From contig CAMCJY010000117.1 of NCBI GenBank assembly GCA_945875225.1, positions 1 to 6,570 of the forward strand: DNA of 6,570 bases, read 5' to 3'. Under the pieces are notes generated by a model. That model was not told the origin of the DNA and did not search any database. It saw only the letters and a list, made by a program, of their open reading frames with translations. A program made the position numbers and the translations under genes. The DNA is from Comamonas sp. lk. Lineage in GTDB: Bacteria > Pseudomonadota > Gammaproteobacteria > Burkholderiales > Burkholderiaceae_C. Positions 6,431 through 6,570 of the stretch are shown here, piece after piece (position 1 is the stretch's first letter; each line of letters begins with the position of its first letter).

Positions 6431-6570
6431 CGCAGCGCCATCAAATCCTGCTCCACCATCCACAGGCGGTCCTGGCCCCAGTAGCCGGGCAGGTCGTTGA
6501 CGCGAAAACTAGGCACGCCCCACAAATCCATGTCCAGCACTTCAAGCCGGTTGGTGGCAGCCACTGCGCG
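6427..6570 (-). CDS. DsbA-fold 2-hydroxychromene-2-carboxylate isomerase-type protein (C-terminal 47 residues; runs off the window)
   Basis: Minus-strand codons from 6570 to a TAA at 6429-6427 read as a 47-residue C-terminus. It contains DLWGVPSFRVND, the GVP turn that forms the cis-proline loop of thioredoxin-fold DsbA/kappa-GST proteins, followed by YWGQDRLWMVEQDL. The WGQDRL-type ending is characteristic of the 2-hydroxychromene-2-carboxylate isomerase family (NahD-like), glutathione-dependent enzymes known from naphthalene degradation; many members have no proven substrate. The N-terminal half with the glutathione-site serine is outside the window, so isomerase and general DsbA-like oxidoreductase cannot be separated. 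Its stop codon interlocks with that of the molybdoenzyme. It is too short and too close to the edge for simple ORF calling, but the motif makes it convincing. Confidence 0.8.
   Translation of the reverse strand, partial: RAVAATNRLEVLDMDLWGVPSFRVNDLPGYWGQDRLWMVEQDLMALR

Overview
The window looks like a stretch of chromosome from a betaproteobacterium of the order Burkholderiales, probably Comamonadaceae. This is inferred from the high-GC, Ala/Arg-rich coding sequence and from the close match, from memory, of the IcmF and CoaX proteins to those of that group. No database search was possible. It is almost entirely coding: five genes, two of them cut by the window edges. I see no RNA gene, insertion sequence, CRISPR array or phage gene.

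Layout. (1) 1-2116, minus strand: the N-terminal 705 residues of IcmF, the fused adenosylcobalamin-dependent isobutyryl-CoA mutase with its own G-protein chaperone domain. (2) 2117-2239: a divergent control region with a perfect 22-bp palindrome (2165-2186) that resembles a MerR-family LiuR-type operator, overlapping a candidate plus-strand promoter. (3) 2240-3010, plus: coaX, type III pantothenate kinase. (4) 3007-4200, minus: an M20-family amidohydrolase (hippurate hydrolase/N-acyl amino acid hydrolase type), tail to tail with coaX. (5) 4201-4327: a second divergent intergenic region with a 10-bp direct repeat. (6) 4328-6430, plus: a cytoplasmic molybdopterin oxidoreductase with an N-terminal 4Fe-4S motif and no partner subunit in view. 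(7) 6427-6570, minus: the C-terminal 47 residues of a DsbA-fold protein of the 2-hydroxychromene-2-carboxylate isomerase type.

How the genes relate. The clearest functional theme is acyl-CoA metabolism. IcmF rearranges branched-chain acyl-CoA (isobutyryl-CoA to n-butyryl-CoA), and CoaX makes 4'-phosphopantothenate, the first committed intermediate of CoA. The two start regions face each other across the palindrome, so a branched-chain-catabolism regulator could control one or both. The other genes are metabolic enzymes with no obvious link to this theme.

Both convergent junctions are extremely tight: the opposing stop codons interlock within a 4-base YTAG, leaving no room for a dedicated terminator. 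I found no new defence or mobile system here. The most interesting items are the palindromic operator and its position, the interlocked convergent ends, and the solitary uncharacterised molybdoenzyme.
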